From assembly GCF_024298905.1 (NCBI RefSeq), contig NZ_CP101154.1:1302001-1366000 (forward strand): a stretch of DNA of 64,000 bases, read 5' to 3'. The stretch is from Natronomonas marina. Its GTDB lineage: Archaea > Halobacteriota > Halobacteria > Halobacteriales > Haloarculaceae. The notes under the pieces were generated by a model. It did not search any database and was not told where the DNA came from. It worked only from the letters and a program-made list of their open reading frames with translations. A program made the position numbers and the translations under genes. Of the stretch, positions 8,696-17,886 are shown in pieces; the stretch's first letter is position 1, and every line of letters starts with the position of its first letter.

Positions 8696-9583
8696 CTACC
8701 GTACCTGTTCCGCCAGGACGTCGGGGACGCTCCGGAGCAGCGTCCGGAGGTGGTCCGCGTCCTTGAGGACGTGCAGTTCGGCGCCGGGGACCCGCGATTC
8801 GAACTGCCGGACGCCCGAGAGCGGCACGTTCGTGTCGTCGTCCCCGTGCCAGAACCGCACCGGTGCGTCTATCGCCTCGAAATCGATGCCCCAGTCCGTC
8901 GTCGTCTCCCGGAACTCCCGGACAGCACCGCTGCGGTGGCGGGCGAACGCCTCGAGGAAGTCGGCGACGACGACCGCCGCGACGTCGTCGGCTACCGCCC
9001 CGGCACCGTCCGCCGTGTACTGCCCGACGACGAACGAGGGGTCGAGCCGCTCGGCGAGCCACGCCTGTCCGCGGAAGAGACCGCCGAGGACGGACGGCGC
9101 GTCCCTGGCCAGTCCCCCGAGAAGCCGCTGTACAGCGGGCGTCTCCTCGCCCACGTCGGGCGGCGTCGCTCCGGCGACGATATCGACCCGGTCGATGCGG
9201 TCCGGCCGCGTCGCCGCCGTCGCCAGCGCGTAGGGGGCACCGCCGGAGAACGCCACCGCCCCGGCGGTCGCTGCGCCGACGTCGTCCAGCACCGCCTCGA
9301 CGACCGCCCCCGCGTCGGCCACCGAGTGCGCCGGCCAGGGGTCCGAGCGCCCGTATCCGGGGCGGTCGACCGCGAGCAACCGGACCCCCCGCTCGCGGGC
9401 AGTCGTCTCGAACAGCGACGCCAGCCGACGGGACCCCGGCGTTCCGTGGAAGAAGACCACGGGGTCGCCGTCGGCGCGGCCGTACTCCGCGTAGGCGAGC
9501 CGTCGCTCTCCCTCCAGGGCGACGGTTCGGGCGTCGTCCTGTGCCGGTACTCCTCGGGACGGACCTGACGTCCGGGTTGCCAT
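8696..9583 (-). CDS. Alpha/beta hydrolase
   Basis: 295 residues. The oxyanion segment is VVFFHGTPGSRR at about 41-52. The nucleophile elbow is AVAFSGGAPYALA (Ser near 114). The acid is in HGDDDTNVP near 245 and the catalytic His in DADHLRT near 275. The HGTPGSR motif is common in haloarchaeal and actinobacterial hydrolases of uncertain substrate. The N-terminal extension of about 20 residues is polar with no signal, so it is cytoplasmic. It may be co-transcribed with the HTH_10 regulator, about 120 bases downstream. Confidence 0.9.
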   Translation of the reverse strand: MATRTSGPSRGVPAQDDARTVALEGERRLAYAEYGRADGDPVVFFHGTPGSRRLASLFETTARERGVRLLAVDRPGYGRSDPWPAHSVADAGAVVEAVLDDVGAATAGAVAFSGGAPYALATAATRPDRIDRVDIVAGATPPDVGEETPAVQRLLGGLARDAPSVLGGLFRGQAWLAERLDPSFVVGQYTADGAGAVADDVAAVVVADFLEAFARHRSGAVREFRETTTDWGIDFEAIDAPVRFWHGDDDTNVPLSGVRQFESRVPGAELHVLKDADHLRTLLRSVPDVLAEQVR

Positions 9584-9758
9584 CGGTAGACGCTACTCGG
9601 CCGGACAGAGAATAAATATCGACGGATTCATCCGGCAGTTTATAACTTGCCGGGTCGATCGGGCCGCCCGCCCCCGGTCGCCCGAACGAACGCCGGCCGG
9701 ACGCGTCGCGCCGCCCCGGACCGACAGTTCTATGCGCTGTCACGACACGCGGGGTAGT

Positions 9759-11129
9759 ATGGAGCGCCGCCGCCGCATCCAGGTCCTCGCAGCCGTCGTC
9801 CTCCTCTCGGTTTCCCTGCTCGGGGTGCAGGCGCTGACCGCGAGCGAGTCGCGCCCCATCCCCGACGCCGAGGAAGGGGCCGTCTATCCCGGCCACACGC
9901 TCGTGGCCACCCAGTCGTACGACGGGTTTCGAAACGACAACGGTGACGTCCGTCTCGTCTCCCCCAAGGGTGAGACGGTCTGGACGTACGACCCGCCGAA
10001 CGCGTGGGTGTTCGACGCCGAACTCACCGAGAACGGGACGGTGCTGGTCGCCATGGGCGAAAGCGCCCAGGCGCCCGGCGTCGAGTGCCCCGAGAAGTAC
10101 GGCGGGACGCCCGAGGAGGGGACACCCGGGCCCTTCCGCTGTGTCCACAACCGCGTCGTCGAAGTCGACTTCGAGACCAAGGACGTCGTCTGGGAGTACG
10201 CCTGGTACGACGCCTTCCCGACCCACCACGAGGTCCACGACGCCGACCGCCTCCCCAACGGCGAGACGGCCATCGTCGACATGGGCAACGACCGCGCGTT
10301 CACGGTCGACCAGTCGGGCGACATCACCTGGGAGTGGAACGCCACCAACTACATCTCCGAGGGGACGCCGTTCTGGGAGGAACACGTCCCCGGGGACAGC
10401 CAAGACGAGTTCCGCCGACAGGGTCCCGAGTCCGACTGGACCCACATGAACGACATCGATGGCCTGGAGAACGGTAACCTCCTGCTGTCGATCCGCAACT
10501 TCGACGTGCTGCTGGAGGTCGACCCCGACACCGACGAGATAGCGAACGTCGTCGGCGAACCCGGCAACCACACGGTGATGAACGAGCAGCACAACCCGAT
10601 GTACGTCGAGGGCGGGACGGTGCTCATCGCCGACAGTTCCCACGGCGGTCCCACCGGCGCCGACCGCGTCGTCGAGGTCGACGCCGAGACCGACGAGATC
10701 GTCTGGGTCTACGACGGCACCGGCTCCGGCAAGAAGCTCCAGTGGCCCCGCGACGCCGACCGCCTCCCGAACGGCAACACGCTGATAACGGACTCCCGGA
10801 ACAACCGGGTGCTGGAGATCGACGAGAACGGCTCGGTCGTCTGGCGGTACTCCCTGGCCGAACAGGGCGGTATCGTCTACGAGGCCGACCGGGTCTCCCG
10901 TCCCGAGGCCGCGACCTACCTCCCCGAGGAGTACGCCGAGGTCCCCTCCGGCCGGAACCTCGAGGGGCGGTCCAGTGCCAACACCATCGCCGAGGCCCGG
11001 TCGGTCGTCGGCTCGTGGGCCGGACTCGTTTTCCCCTTCTGGGTCGGCGCCTTCGAGATCTTCCTCCTCGTGGTTGGCTCGCTCGGCGTCATCGGGCTCG
11101 GTGTCGAGGGGCTACTCGCCCGTCGGTAG
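9759..11129 (+). CDS. Arylsulfotransferase (ASST)-like membrane-anchored beta-propeller protein
   Basis: 456 residues from the ATG at 9759; an upstream in-frame ATG at 9732 adds nine. The N-terminus has one membrane segment (about 8-28) and the C-terminus another (about 425-450), with the propeller between them presumably outside the cell. ASST-like features are TYDPPNAWVFDAELTENGT, THHEVHDADRLPNG, WTHMNDIDGLENGNLL and NEQHNPMYVEGGTVLIADS. The repeated DADRLPNGNT-type turn marks the blades. PLP-independent arylsulfotransferases move sulfate between phenols, but many archaeal members are untested, so the substrate is unknown. Confidence 0.85.
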   Translation: MERRRRIQVLAAVVLLSVSLLGVQALTASESRPIPDAEEGAVYPGHTLVATQSYDGFRNDNGDVRLVSPKGETVWTYDPPNAWVFDAELTENGTVLVAMGESAQAPGVECPEKYGGTPEEGTPGPFRCVHNRVVEVDFETKDVVWEYAWYDAFPTHHEVHDADRLPNGETAIVDMGNDRAFTVDQSGDITWEWNATNYISEGTPFWEEHVPGDSQDEFRRQGPESDWTHMNDIDGLENGNLLLSIRNFDVLLEVDPDTDEIANVVGEPGNHTVMNEQHNPMYVEGGTVLIADSSHGGPTGADRVVEVDAETDEIVWVYDGTGSGKKLQWPRDADRLPNGNTLITDSRNNRVLEIDENGSVVWRYSLAEQGGIVYEADRVSRPEAATYLPEEYAEVPSGRNLEGRSSANTIAEARSVVGSWAGLVFPFWVGAFEIFLLVVGSLGVIGLGVEGLLARR

Positions 11130-11214
11130 CGGCTCTTCGACGGAGTTCCTCGCTCGCTTCGCTCGCATCCACGCCTGCCGGAGGTGATCGGCACGCCGGC
11201 CTCCCGCGACCGAT

Positions 11215-11772
11215 TCACACCTTGACCCCGACGACGGTCATCCCGAAGCCGTACTCGACGGGGCGGGCGTCGAGCCCGGCGCGGTCGATGCCTTCCTCCA
11301 GTTCCGCGGCGGTCAGGAATTGCGAGTCGAAGCCGACCAGTCGTTCGCTCCGTGCGAGCCACCGCCCCCGGCGCGTCGAGCGGTCGAACTCGCGGACGAC
11401 GAGGACGCCGCCCGGCGCCAGCACCCGGGCGGCCTCCGCGAGCGCCGCCGCCTGGTCCGGGAAGTGATGGAGCGCGTCGACGACGAGCACGGCATCGACC
11501 GACTCGTCCGCCAGGGGAAGCGCTTCCCCGCTGCCCTGCACCGTCTCCAGGCCGCGCGCCCGGGCCCGTTCGAGCATCCCGCGGGCGGGGTCGACCACCG
11601 CGGCACCGACCTCCCGTGCGACCCGGCCGGAACCGCCGCCGACCTCGACGCAGCGCTCGAGTTCGCGGTCGGCACAGGCCAGTCCCTTCCGGAGGGCCGT
11701 CCGGTCGGCCGCCGGCATGAACAGGTCGTAGACCGGCGCGAAGACGTCGAAGGCTGCCACGTCCCATCGCAT
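11215..11772 (-). CDS. Class I SAM-dependent methyltransferase
   Basis: 185 residues. SAM-binding motif I is CVEVGGGSGRVAREV (about 42-56). Motif II with an acidic turn is AAVVDPARGMLERARARG. Motif IV is SVDAVLVVDALHHFPD (about 90-105), and the post-motif is LAPGGVLVVREFDRS. It is close to ubiE/Methyltransf_11 proteins such as those acting on quinones or small metabolites; the acceptor is unknown. The ATG at 11772 begins MRWDVAAFDVFAPVYDLFMP, a usual N-terminus. It is divergent from the GNAT gene, with 51 bases between starts. Confidence 0.9.
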   Translation of the reverse strand: MRWDVAAFDVFAPVYDLFMPAADRTALRKGLACADRELERCVEVGGGSGRVAREVGAAVVDPARGMLERARARGLETVQGSGEALPLADESVDAVLVVDALHHFPDQAAALAEAARVLAPGGVLVVREFDRSTRRGRWLARSERLVGFDSQFLTAAELEEGIDRAGLDARPVEYGFGMTVVGVKV

Positions 11773-11823
11773 ACCCGGAGGCTCGGGCGCCGGGCATAAC
11801 ACCGTTGCCCCCCAACCCGCGGT

Positions 11824-12378
11824 ATGGAGCGTCTCCTCGTCGGGTGGCCACCGGACGGGCCGACCCTCAGATTGGACCACCGGCGGTTCAGCTACGCCGG
11901 CAAGTTCGTCATGTCGAACACGGGGAAGGCGGTCGTCCGCGACGCGAGCGAGACCACCGACGGCGAGTACGACGACGCGGTCCTGGCTGCCGTCGCGTTC
12001 AACGAGGACCGGACCGACCCGGCGACGCTTTGGCTCCGCTACGTGACCGTCCGGGCCGACCGCCGCGGGGAGGGACTCGGTCCGCGGCTCTGTGCGTTCG
12101 TCGTCGACCGAGCGGCCGACCGCGGTTACGAGCGGGTCCGCATCGCGGTCAACAACCCCTTCGCCTACGAGGCGCTGTACCGCGCGGGCTTCGCCTACAC
12201 GGGCGAGGAGACGGGGCTGGCGGAACTCGTCTTGGAGCGGCCGGCCGGCGAGCCCGCGCCCCGGTCGGCCGAGAGCTACCGGCGCGGCCTGGAGTCGTTC
12301 CGTGCGCGGGACCTGTCGGCCGACGAGCGGGCGTTCCTCCGGCGGAAGGCGGGTGCGCGGCCACCGCCGCTGGCGTGA
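11824..12378 (+). CDS. GNAT-family N-acetyltransferase
   Basis: 184 residues. The acetyl-CoA-binding motif A reads [20 protein letters not shown] (about 63-82), and motif B is [22 protein letters not shown] (about 106-127). The C-terminal 45 residues are Arg/Glu-rich and may pack as helices. The substrate is not evident. The stop is 40 bases before the FEN-1 start, so the two may be co-transcribed, although that leader also has room for a FEN-1 promoter. Confidence 0.88.
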   Translation: MERLLVGWPPDGPTLRLDHRRFSYAGKFVMSNTGKAVVRDASETTDGEYDDAVLAAVAFNEDRTDPATLWLRYVTVRADRRGEGLGPRLCAFVVDRAADRGYERVRIAVNNPFAYEALYRAGFAYTGEETGLAELVLERPAGEPAPRSAESYRRGLESFRARDLSADERAFLRRKAGARPPPLA

Positions 12379-12418
12379 CCCCGCGGGTTTGAAGCCGTCC
12401 GCGGGCCTACCGCCGCCA

Positions 12419-13405
12419 ATGGGAAACGCGGACCTGCGACAGCTGGCGGTCATCGAGCCCAGGCCCTTCGCGGAATTGAGTGGCTCGGTCGTCGCCGTCG
12501 ACGCCCACAACTGGCTGTACCGCTATCTCACGACGACGGTCCGGTTCACGAACAGCGACGTCTACACCACGGCGTCCGGCGAGGAGGTGGCCAACCTCGT
12601 CGGCGTCGTCCAGGGGCTGCCGAAGTTCTTCGAGAACGACGTCACGCCCGTCTTCGTCTTCGACGGCGGCGTCACGGAACTGAAGGAGGACGAACTCGAC
12701 GAGCGCCGCGAGCAACGGGAGACCTACGAGGAGCAACTGGAGGCGGCCCGCGAACGGGAGGACGCCGAGGCAGCAGAGATAGCGACCCTGGAGTCGCGGA
12801 CCCAGCGGCTCACCGAGACCATTCAGGAGACCACCCGCGAACTGCTCGGGTTGCTCGACGTGCCCTACATCGAGGCGCCCGCCGAGGGCGAGGCGCAGGC
12901 GGCCCACATGGCCCGCCGTGGCGACGCCGACTACGTCGGCACCGAGGACTACGACGCGCTCCTTCTGGGCGCGCCGTACACGCTCCGGCAGTTGACGAGC
13001 AAGGGCGACCCCGAATGCATGGACTTCGAGGCAACCCTGGAGCGTCACGACCTCACCTGGGAGGGACTGGTCGACGCGGCCGTCCTCGTCGGCACCGACT
13101 TCAACGAGGGCATCTCGGGGGTCGGTCCGAAGACCGCCGTCGACCTCGTCCACGAGCACGGCGACCTCTTCGCAGTCCTCGAGGCCCGCGAGGAGACCAT
13201 CCTGCACGCCGACCGCATCCGGGCGATGTTCCTCGACCCGACCGTGACCGACGACTACGAGTTCGACCCCGACGTCGACCCCGACGTCGAGGCGGCGAAA
13301 CGCTACGTCACCGAGGAGTGGGAGATTCCGGCCGGCGAGGTCGAACGCGGCTTCGAGCGCATCGAGGCCTCGGTCGTCCAGACCGGCCTCGACCGGTGGA
13401 CCTGA
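12419..13405 (+). CDS. fen: Flap endonuclease FEN-1
   Basis: 328 residues. FEN-1 removes 5' flaps in Okazaki-fragment maturation and base excision repair. The N domain has [13 protein letters not shown] (Asp near 28) and PVFVFDGG (Asp near 81). The I domain carries [12 protein letters not shown] (Glu pair near 155) and [10 protein letters not shown] (Asp pair near 177), then LVGTDFNEG and the helix-hairpin-helix [12 protein letters not shown] Glu/Arg-rich helical arch lies at about 88-130. The last eight residues QTGLDRWT form a PCNA-interacting PIP box, with Thr in place of the usual final aromatic. The ATG at 12419 matches the family N-terminus. Confidence 0.95.
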   Translation: MGNADLRQLAVIEPRPFAELSGSVVAVDAHNWLYRYLTTTVRFTNSDVYTTASGEEVANLVGVVQGLPKFFENDVTPVFVFDGGVTELKEDELDERREQRETYEEQLEAAREREDAEAAEIATLESRTQRLTETIQETTRELLGLLDVPYIEAPAEGEAQAAHMARRGDADYVGTEDYDALLLGAPYTLRQLTSKGDPECMDFEATLERHDLTWEGLVDAAVLVGTDFNEGISGVGPKTAVDLVHEHGDLFAVLEAREETILHADRIRAMFLDPTVTDDYEFDPDVDPDVEAAKRYVTEEWEIPAGEVERGFERIEASVVQTGLDRWT

Positions 13406-13454
13406 CCGGCCGGCCCCCGGATTTATTCACCAGGGCGAACAGGGACGACCACCC

Positions 13455-14204
13455 ATGCCGCCACGGGCCAGCGAGTTCGCCGTCTTCTGTGCCCTCCTGG
13501 TCGTCCTCCACGCCGGCGCGGCCGGGGTGCTGTGGGTCGAGGGCGGGTCCGTCTCGACGCCGCCCGCCGAGACGGCTGACCCCTCCGCGGACGCCGAGAC
13601 GCTGCTGTTCGCGGCCGCACACAACGACGCCGTCCTCCCAATGACGAGCGAAATCCGCCTCTACCACCCGGCGAACGACACGACCGTCGCCCGCGTCGGC
13701 GTCGCCGCGGACCCGCGGGCCGGCCGCGCCCGACTCCGGGTGCCGGACGGGTACTCGTCGGCGCCGGTCCCGACCGAGGGGGCCTACGTCACGCCGTGGG
13801 GTCGCTGGAGGCGGGCCGGCGACGACTGGACCTACGACGGCAGCCGGCACGCCCGCTTCGAGTCGACCACGTCCCGGATTTTCTTCCCGACGCCCGGCCT
13901 CGCCGACCGCATCCGAAAGCGGACCAGCGACGACGGGACGGTGACGGTCCGCCTCGACGACGCCCGGACCGCCCCCGGGCCGCTCTCGGTCGCCGGCGAC
14001 AACGCGACGCTGACCTACCGAATCGCCTTCGACGATGGGCGGCCCTACGTGACGAACGCGACCGCGCGACCGGCCACTGCGGACGGTCTCGCGGCGACCG
14101 TCGAGCGGCGCCGCGGCGCCGACGTGCGCCGCCCGGACACGCTCCCGCCGGTGACGGCGCGGGAAATTCGGGACCGGCTCGCCGCGGGAGGCGCCGTCGG
14201 ATGA
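13455..14204 (+). CDS. Membrane-anchored secreted protein of unknown function
   Basis: 249 residues. One N-terminal hydrophobic segment (about 8-28, FAVFCALLVVLHAGAAGVLW) acts as an uncleaved signal anchor. The rest is polar and beta-rich with several NxT/S sequons (NDTT, NATL, NATA), consistent with an exposed, possibly glycosylated domain. No known motif is seen. Its stop overlaps the next gene's ATG (ATGA at 14201), so the pair is translationally coupled. A TATA-like ggatttatt lies just after the FEN-1 stop. Confidence 0.75.
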   Translation: MPPRASEFAVFCALLVVLHAGAAGVLWVEGGSVSTPPAETADPSADAETLLFAAAHNDAVLPMTSEIRLYHPANDTTVARVGVAADPRAGRARLRVPDGYSSAPVPTEGAYVTPWGRWRRAGDDWTYDGSRHARFESTTSRIFFPTPGLADRIRKRTSDDGTVTVRLDDARTAPGPLSVAGDNATLTYRIAFDDGRPYVTNATARPATADGLAATVERRRGADVRRPDTLPPVTAREIRDRLAAGGAVG

Positions 14205-14626
14205 CCGCACCACCTCGCCGCGGGACGGGCCTCCCCTGGGCCGGCCGCGCGGTGGGCTTTCTGGTCGGCGGGACCGTCGGGGCGGTGCTGGTCCGGGGGA
14301 GTCTCTCCCACCTCGGCGGCACGGAGTCGCCACTGCTCCCGTTCCTCCTCGGGACTGCCGTCGCCGTCCCTGCGGTCGGTCTGCCCCTGTGGTGGGTCGC
14401 GCTGGGGCCGTCGCGGCACGGCCCGTGGTGGGGTGGTCTCCTCGCGGCCTGGATTCCCGCCGGTCTCGTGGCCGCCCTCGCGGTGGTGTCGGCGGCGCTC
14501 GGCGACCTGTCCGGACGGGAGGTGCTGGGCGCCACGGCGCTGCTGTACCTCGCTTCGGCGCCGCTGACGGTCGTGCTGGCGGCCGTCGGTGCGCTCCTGG
14601 AGACGTGGCTCCCGCGGTCCGGGTAG
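14201..14626 (+). CDS. Four-helix membrane protein, coupled to the upstream gene
   Basis: 141 residues with four hydrophobic segments: about 15-35, 47-67, 80-105 and 110-132. No charged or catalytic residues inside the helices suggest a transporter. The ATG overlaps the TGA of the preceding secreted-domain protein by four bases, so the two probably form a membrane complex. The family is not recognised; conservation of the pair would be the best clue to function. Confidence 0.75.
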   Translation: MTAPPRRGTGLPWAGRAVGFLVGGTVGAVLVRGSLSHLGGTESPLLPFLLGTAVAVPAVGLPLWWVALGPSRHGPWWGGLLAAWIPAGLVAALAVVSAALGDLSGREVLGATALLYLASAPLTVVLAAVGALLETWLPRSG

Positions 14627-14641
14627 TGACCCGACGGTGAA

Positions 14642-14648
14642 CATATAC
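14642..14648 (+). promoter_or_regulatory. TATA-like box of the small zinc-ribbon gene
   Basis: catatac is centred 27 bases before the ATG at 14672, which supports a leaderless transcript and the reality of this 45-codon gene. Confidence 0.6.
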
Positions 14649-14671
14649 GGTATCGGCTGGTAGATGGTAGC

Positions 14672-14809
14672 ATGCAGCGTATCTCGGACCGCTGTCCGAA
14701 TCCGGAGTGTGAGAACAGTCTGGGCGGGAGCTTCCAGAAGGCCCAGTTCGAGCAACTCGAGGACGGCGTCTGGGAGTGTCGGCAGTGCGGCCACGTTCGG
14801 GAACTGTGA
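14672..14809 (+). CDS. 45-residue zinc-ribbon protein
   Basis: The reading frame begins MQRISDRCPNPECENSLGG and ends VWECRQCGHVREL. Two knuckles, CPNPEC and CRQC, could bind one zinc ion. Its size and layout match the abundant haloarchaeal family of zinc-finger microproteins. It lies alone between a membrane-protein gene and a propeller gene, with its own TATA-like element and no room for a leader. It may bind nucleic acid or a protein partner; the partner is unknown. Confidence 0.8.
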   Translation: MQRISDRCPNPECENSLGGSFQKAQFEQLEDGVWECRQCGHVREL

Positions 14810-14845
14810 CCGTCGCGGCGGCCACATCCGTCGATTCCGGTCCGT

Positions 14846-14853
14846 CAATTAAG
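14846..14853 (+). promoter_or_regulatory. TATA-like box of the propeller gene
   Basis: caattaag lies about 29 bases before the ATG at 14879, consistent with leaderless transcription. Confidence 0.5.
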
Positions 14854-14878
14854 TGGCTGTGGCGCCACCCCGAGGCGT

Positions 14879-16216
14879 ATGGAGTCAACGCGAAGAGGAT
14901 ACCTGTGGTGTGTCGCCGGCGGCACGCTGGCGGCCGCTGTCACCGGACGGGCGGTCGCACAGGGCACGGAGTTCGAGGAGACGTGGCCACGCCACGCATA
15001 CGACAGCGGGTCGACGGGGCACGCACCCGGAAACACCGCACCCAAATCGGACGTCTCAGAACGCTGGCGTGCGTCTGTCGACGGCGGCACCCTCCCGTTC
15101 TTCGCGGTCGACGAGAGTCGAATCTACGGGACACGGCAGGAGGAGATGTACGCCATCGACCGGGCCACCGGCGAAATCGAGTGGCGGTACGACCGGGGGA
15201 AGCCGGAGCGGGTGAGCCTCTACGACGGGACCCTCTACGTCACCGGCGACGGCGGCCGCGCCGAGTCCTACGTGGCCGCGGTCGACACCGAGGACGGCAG
15301 CGAGCGGTGGCACAACGAGTACGTCTACGCCTTCTACGGCGTGCCGACGGCCGCTGATGGGACCGTCTACGCCGCGACCATCTACGCCAACGGTCGGACC
15401 TACGCACTCGACCCGTCGACCGGCGAGGAGCTGTGGGTCTCGGAGGTGGGCGGAGAACTGGGGACCGCCGCGACGGTCGGCACGGACGCGCTGTTTGCCG
15501 GCTCGATGAACGGCGTCGTCTACGCGATCGACCGGGCCTCTGGGGCCGAGCGCTGGCGTGCCGAGGTCGGCGATGAGGTCAGGTCCGACCCGGCAGTCGG
15601 CGACGGGTCGGTCTACGTCGCCTGCAACGACGGCCGCCTCTACGCGTTCGAGGCCGACTCGGGCACCGAGCGGTGGACCTACGAAACCGGAGGGCTCATC
15701 GGCTTTCACACGCCGGCCGTCGCCGATGGAATCGTTTACGTCGGTGACGTAGAGGGGGCGCTACACGCCATCGAGGCCGACTCGGGCACCGAGCGGTGGA
15801 CTGTCGAGACCGACGGCAGGGTCAACGCCCCGGTCGTCGCCGACGGGGTTGTCTTTGCTCCCGGGGACGCGCTCTACGCGCTCGAGGCCGATTCCGGCGA
15901 ACCGCTGTGGCAGTACGGCTTCGAAGGCGACGACAACGTTCAAACGCCCGCGGTCGCCGACGGCGAAGTCTACGTCGATGGGCGTGAGTTGGTCGCCCTC
16001 GAGGGCGATATCGCGCCGCCGACGCCGACGCCGACGGCGACACCCGAGGGACCCCCGACTCGGACCCGGACTGACGACGACGACGCGGGCGGCGACGGGG
16101 ACGCCTCGACCGCGACGGCGACCGAGGCCGAGGGCGGCTCGCTGTCGTTCTTCGCCGCTGCCACGGCGGGGGCGCTGGCGGCGGCGCGCGAGGCAGTACG
16201 ACAGTCCGGTGATTAG
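14879..16216 (+). CDS. Secreted PQQ-binding-like (outer membrane assembly BamB-type) beta-propeller protein
   Basis: 445 residues. The N-terminus has a Tat-like motif (STRRGYLWCVAGG) followed by a hydrophobic stretch and AVAQ cleavage region. Seven or more repeats of the form VYAID..TG...W (for example YAIDRATGEIEWRYD, YALDPSTGEELW, HAIEADSGTERWTVE) define PQQ-like blades. A Thr/Pro linker (TPTPTATPEGPPTRTRT) and a hydrophobic C-terminal segment resemble haloarchaeal surface anchoring. No dehydrogenase catalytic pair could be identified, so this is a propeller scaffold rather than a proven quinoprotein. Its TAG overlaps the convergent thiI stop by two bases. Confidence 0.88.
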   Translation: MESTRRGYLWCVAGGTLAAAVTGRAVAQGTEFEETWPRHAYDSGSTGHAPGNTAPKSDVSERWRASVDGGTLPFFAVDESRIYGTRQEEMYAIDRATGEIEWRYDRGKPERVSLYDGTLYVTGDGGRAESYVAAVDTEDGSERWHNEYVYAFYGVPTAADGTVYAATIYANGRTYALDPSTGEELWVSEVGGELGTAATVGTDALFAGSMNGVVYAIDRASGAERWRAEVGDEVRSDPAVGDGSVYVACNDGRLYAFEADSGTERWTYETGGLIGFHTPAVADGIVYVGDVEGALHAIEADSGTERWTVETDGRVNAPVVADGVVFAPGDALYALEADSGEPLWQYGFEGDDNVQTPAVADGEVYVDGRELVALEGDIAPPTPTPTATPEGPPTRTRTDDDDAGGDGDASTATATEAEGGSLSFFAAATAGALAAAREAVRQSGD

Positions 16217-17355
16217 ACGTCGACCCGCTCGGCTGCCAGACCGTCCTCACGAGCCCGTTCCAGCAGGTTGTCTGGTTCGGCCCGCGAGATGCCCTCCAGC
16301 CGTCCCTCGGTCTCGGGATTGTCCGGCACCAGCCGGTTGCAGCCGGCCTCGATTTCCGCCGTCTCGTGGGTGCCGAGTTCGCGGGCGCGCTCCGTTATCT
16401 CCGGCTTGTCGACGGTCAACAGCGGCCGGTGGACGGGCACGTCGACGGCCGCCGACGTCGCCCGGAGGTTCCGTGCGGTCTGGCTGGATTTCTGGCCGAT
16501 GACCTCGCCGGTGACGACGCCGGCGGCGTCCTCGATTTCGGCGATGGCGGCTGCGACGGCGAAGAAGTACCGCCGGAGCGCGAGCATCCGGCCGCGGTCG
16601 AGGCGCTCGGCGAGTATCGCTACGGTCTCGCCACCCTCGACGACGTAGGGTCGGCAGTCGAAGCCCGGCGCGCGCTCGGCCAGTCGCTCGCAGGCGGCGA
16701 TTGCGCGGGCGCGGTGGTCGACGCCGCCGTAGTCGCCCAGATCGACGTAGACGGGAACGACCGGCGACCCGCGGCGCATGGCCTCGAAGGCCGCGACCGG
16801 CGAGTCGATGCCGCCCGACACCAGCGCGACGAGCGGCGCCTGGCTCCCGACGGGCAGGCCGCCCGGTCCCTCGCGGCGCTCGGCGAAGACGAACGCCCGG
16901 TCCGGGCGGACGTCGGCCTCGAAGGTCACGTCGGGGGATTCGAGGTCGACGGCGGCGTCGACGGCCTCGCCGACCGCCGCACCGCCCTCCCGTTCGAGTT
17001 CGGGGCTGGTGAAGGCGTGGTCGTCGCGGGCGCGAGACGCCCGGACCGCGTAGCTGTCGAAGGACCGCTCGCGGGCCAACTCGACCATCGTCCCGTAGAT
17101 GGCGTCGGTCTCGGCCGGCACCTCGCGGGCGGGGCTGGCGGAGACGACGCCCGGCAACTCGGCGGCGACGCTGACGGCGGCGTCGGGGTCGGTTCCGCGT
17201 GCGAGGAGGCGGCCGTCCAGTCGCTCGACGCTGCCGCCGAGACCGCGGTCGTCCAGTGCCGCCGCGAGGTTCTCGCGGAGCCGTTTCTCCATCCGCGCCC
17301 GGACCGAGCGGCTCTTGGTGCCCACCTCCCCGTACCTGACGACGGCACAGTCCAT
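16213..17355 (-). CDS. thiI: tRNA 4-thiouridine synthetase ThiI
   Basis: 380 residues. An N-terminal ferredoxin-like plus THUMP region (about 1-165) is followed by the PP-loop SGGIDSP near 178, which adenylates U8 of tRNA. A Cys (EIEAGCNRL) lies near 339. There is no C-terminal rhodanese domain, as in archaeal ThiI forms. The start MDCAVVRYGEVGTKS is family-typical. It is divergent from bolA, with 75 bases between starts, and convergent with the propeller gene, whose stop codon it overlaps. Confidence 0.94.
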   Translation of the reverse strand: MDCAVVRYGEVGTKSRSVRARMEKRLRENLAAALDDRGLGGSVERLDGRLLARGTDPDAAVSVAAELPGVVSASPAREVPAETDAIYGTMVELARERSFDSYAVRASRARDDHAFTSPELEREGGAAVGEAVDAAVDLESPDVTFEADVRPDRAFVFAERREGPGGLPVGSQAPLVALVSGGIDSPVAAFEAMRRGSPVVPVYVDLGDYGGVDHRARAIAACERLAERAPGFDCRPYVVEGGETVAILAERLDRGRMLALRRYFFAVAAAIAEIEDAAGVVTGEVIGQKSSQTARNLRATSAAVDVPVHRPLLTVDKPEITERARELGTHETAEIEAGCNRLVPDNPETEGRLEGISRAEPDNLLERAREDGLAAERVDV

Positions 17356-17430
17356 ACCGCCGTCTCGTCGTCGCGCCGGTAAAGCGACTCGGTCGGCGGC
17401 CTTTTGTCGGTACCGCCCCCACCCACGAAC

Positions 17431-17664
17431 ATGACTCCCGAAGAGGTCGAGGCGGAAATCGAAGGCAGAATAGCCGATTGTGAGGCGACCGTCGAACGCG
17501 CCCGCGGCGAGCATGACGACGACCACCTGGCGGCGACGGTCGTCTCGCCGGCCTTCGAGGGCCGCTCGCTCGTCGAACAGCACGACCTGGTCTACGACGC
17601 CCTCGGCGACGCGATGACGACCGAGATTCACGCCCTCGAGTTGACGACCCGGACGCCCGAGTGA
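17431..17664 (+). CDS. bolA: BolA family protein
   Basis: 77 residues. The BolA pattern is clear: MTPEEVEAEIEGRIADCEATV, then an acidic loop, then HLAATVVSPAFEGRSLVEQH and LGDAMTTEIHALELTTRTPE at the end. The family helix DLVYDALGD is intact. BolA proteins pair with monothiol glutaredoxins or bind nucleic acid; the haloarchaeal role is not established. The second ATG (17431) is preferred over the GTG at 17404, which only adds a proline-rich leader. Confidence 0.9.
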   Translation: MTPEEVEAEIEGRIADCEATVERARGEHDDDHLAATVVSPAFEGRSLVEQHDLVYDALGDAMTTEIHALELTTRTPE

Positions 17665-17886
17665 GACCGGCGGCGGTCCCTTCGACCGTCGAGGTCCGAA
17701 GGAACTCGGGGGATGCGGCCGTCTCAGTGAGTCGAGTGGGTCGGGAACGTCCGTCAGCACACCGCTCTATCTTGATACAGCGAGAGAAGCCCGCCGTTCA
17801 CGATGGGCGTGAATCGCGTACGCTCTGGTGAGAAAACGCCGCTTACCACCGAAGCCTTCGTAGCGTGTGGGGCAGTACGACCCGAC

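Noticed and set aside
7932-10643. A 903-codon open frame on the minus strand and several other very long frames (for example 3887-6073 minus, 27032-29953 plus)
   Set aside because: They are mostly antisense or off-frame readings of recognisable genes in GC-rich DNA, with Arg/Pro/Ala-rich composition and no family features. Only the part 7932-8576 encodes a real protein.
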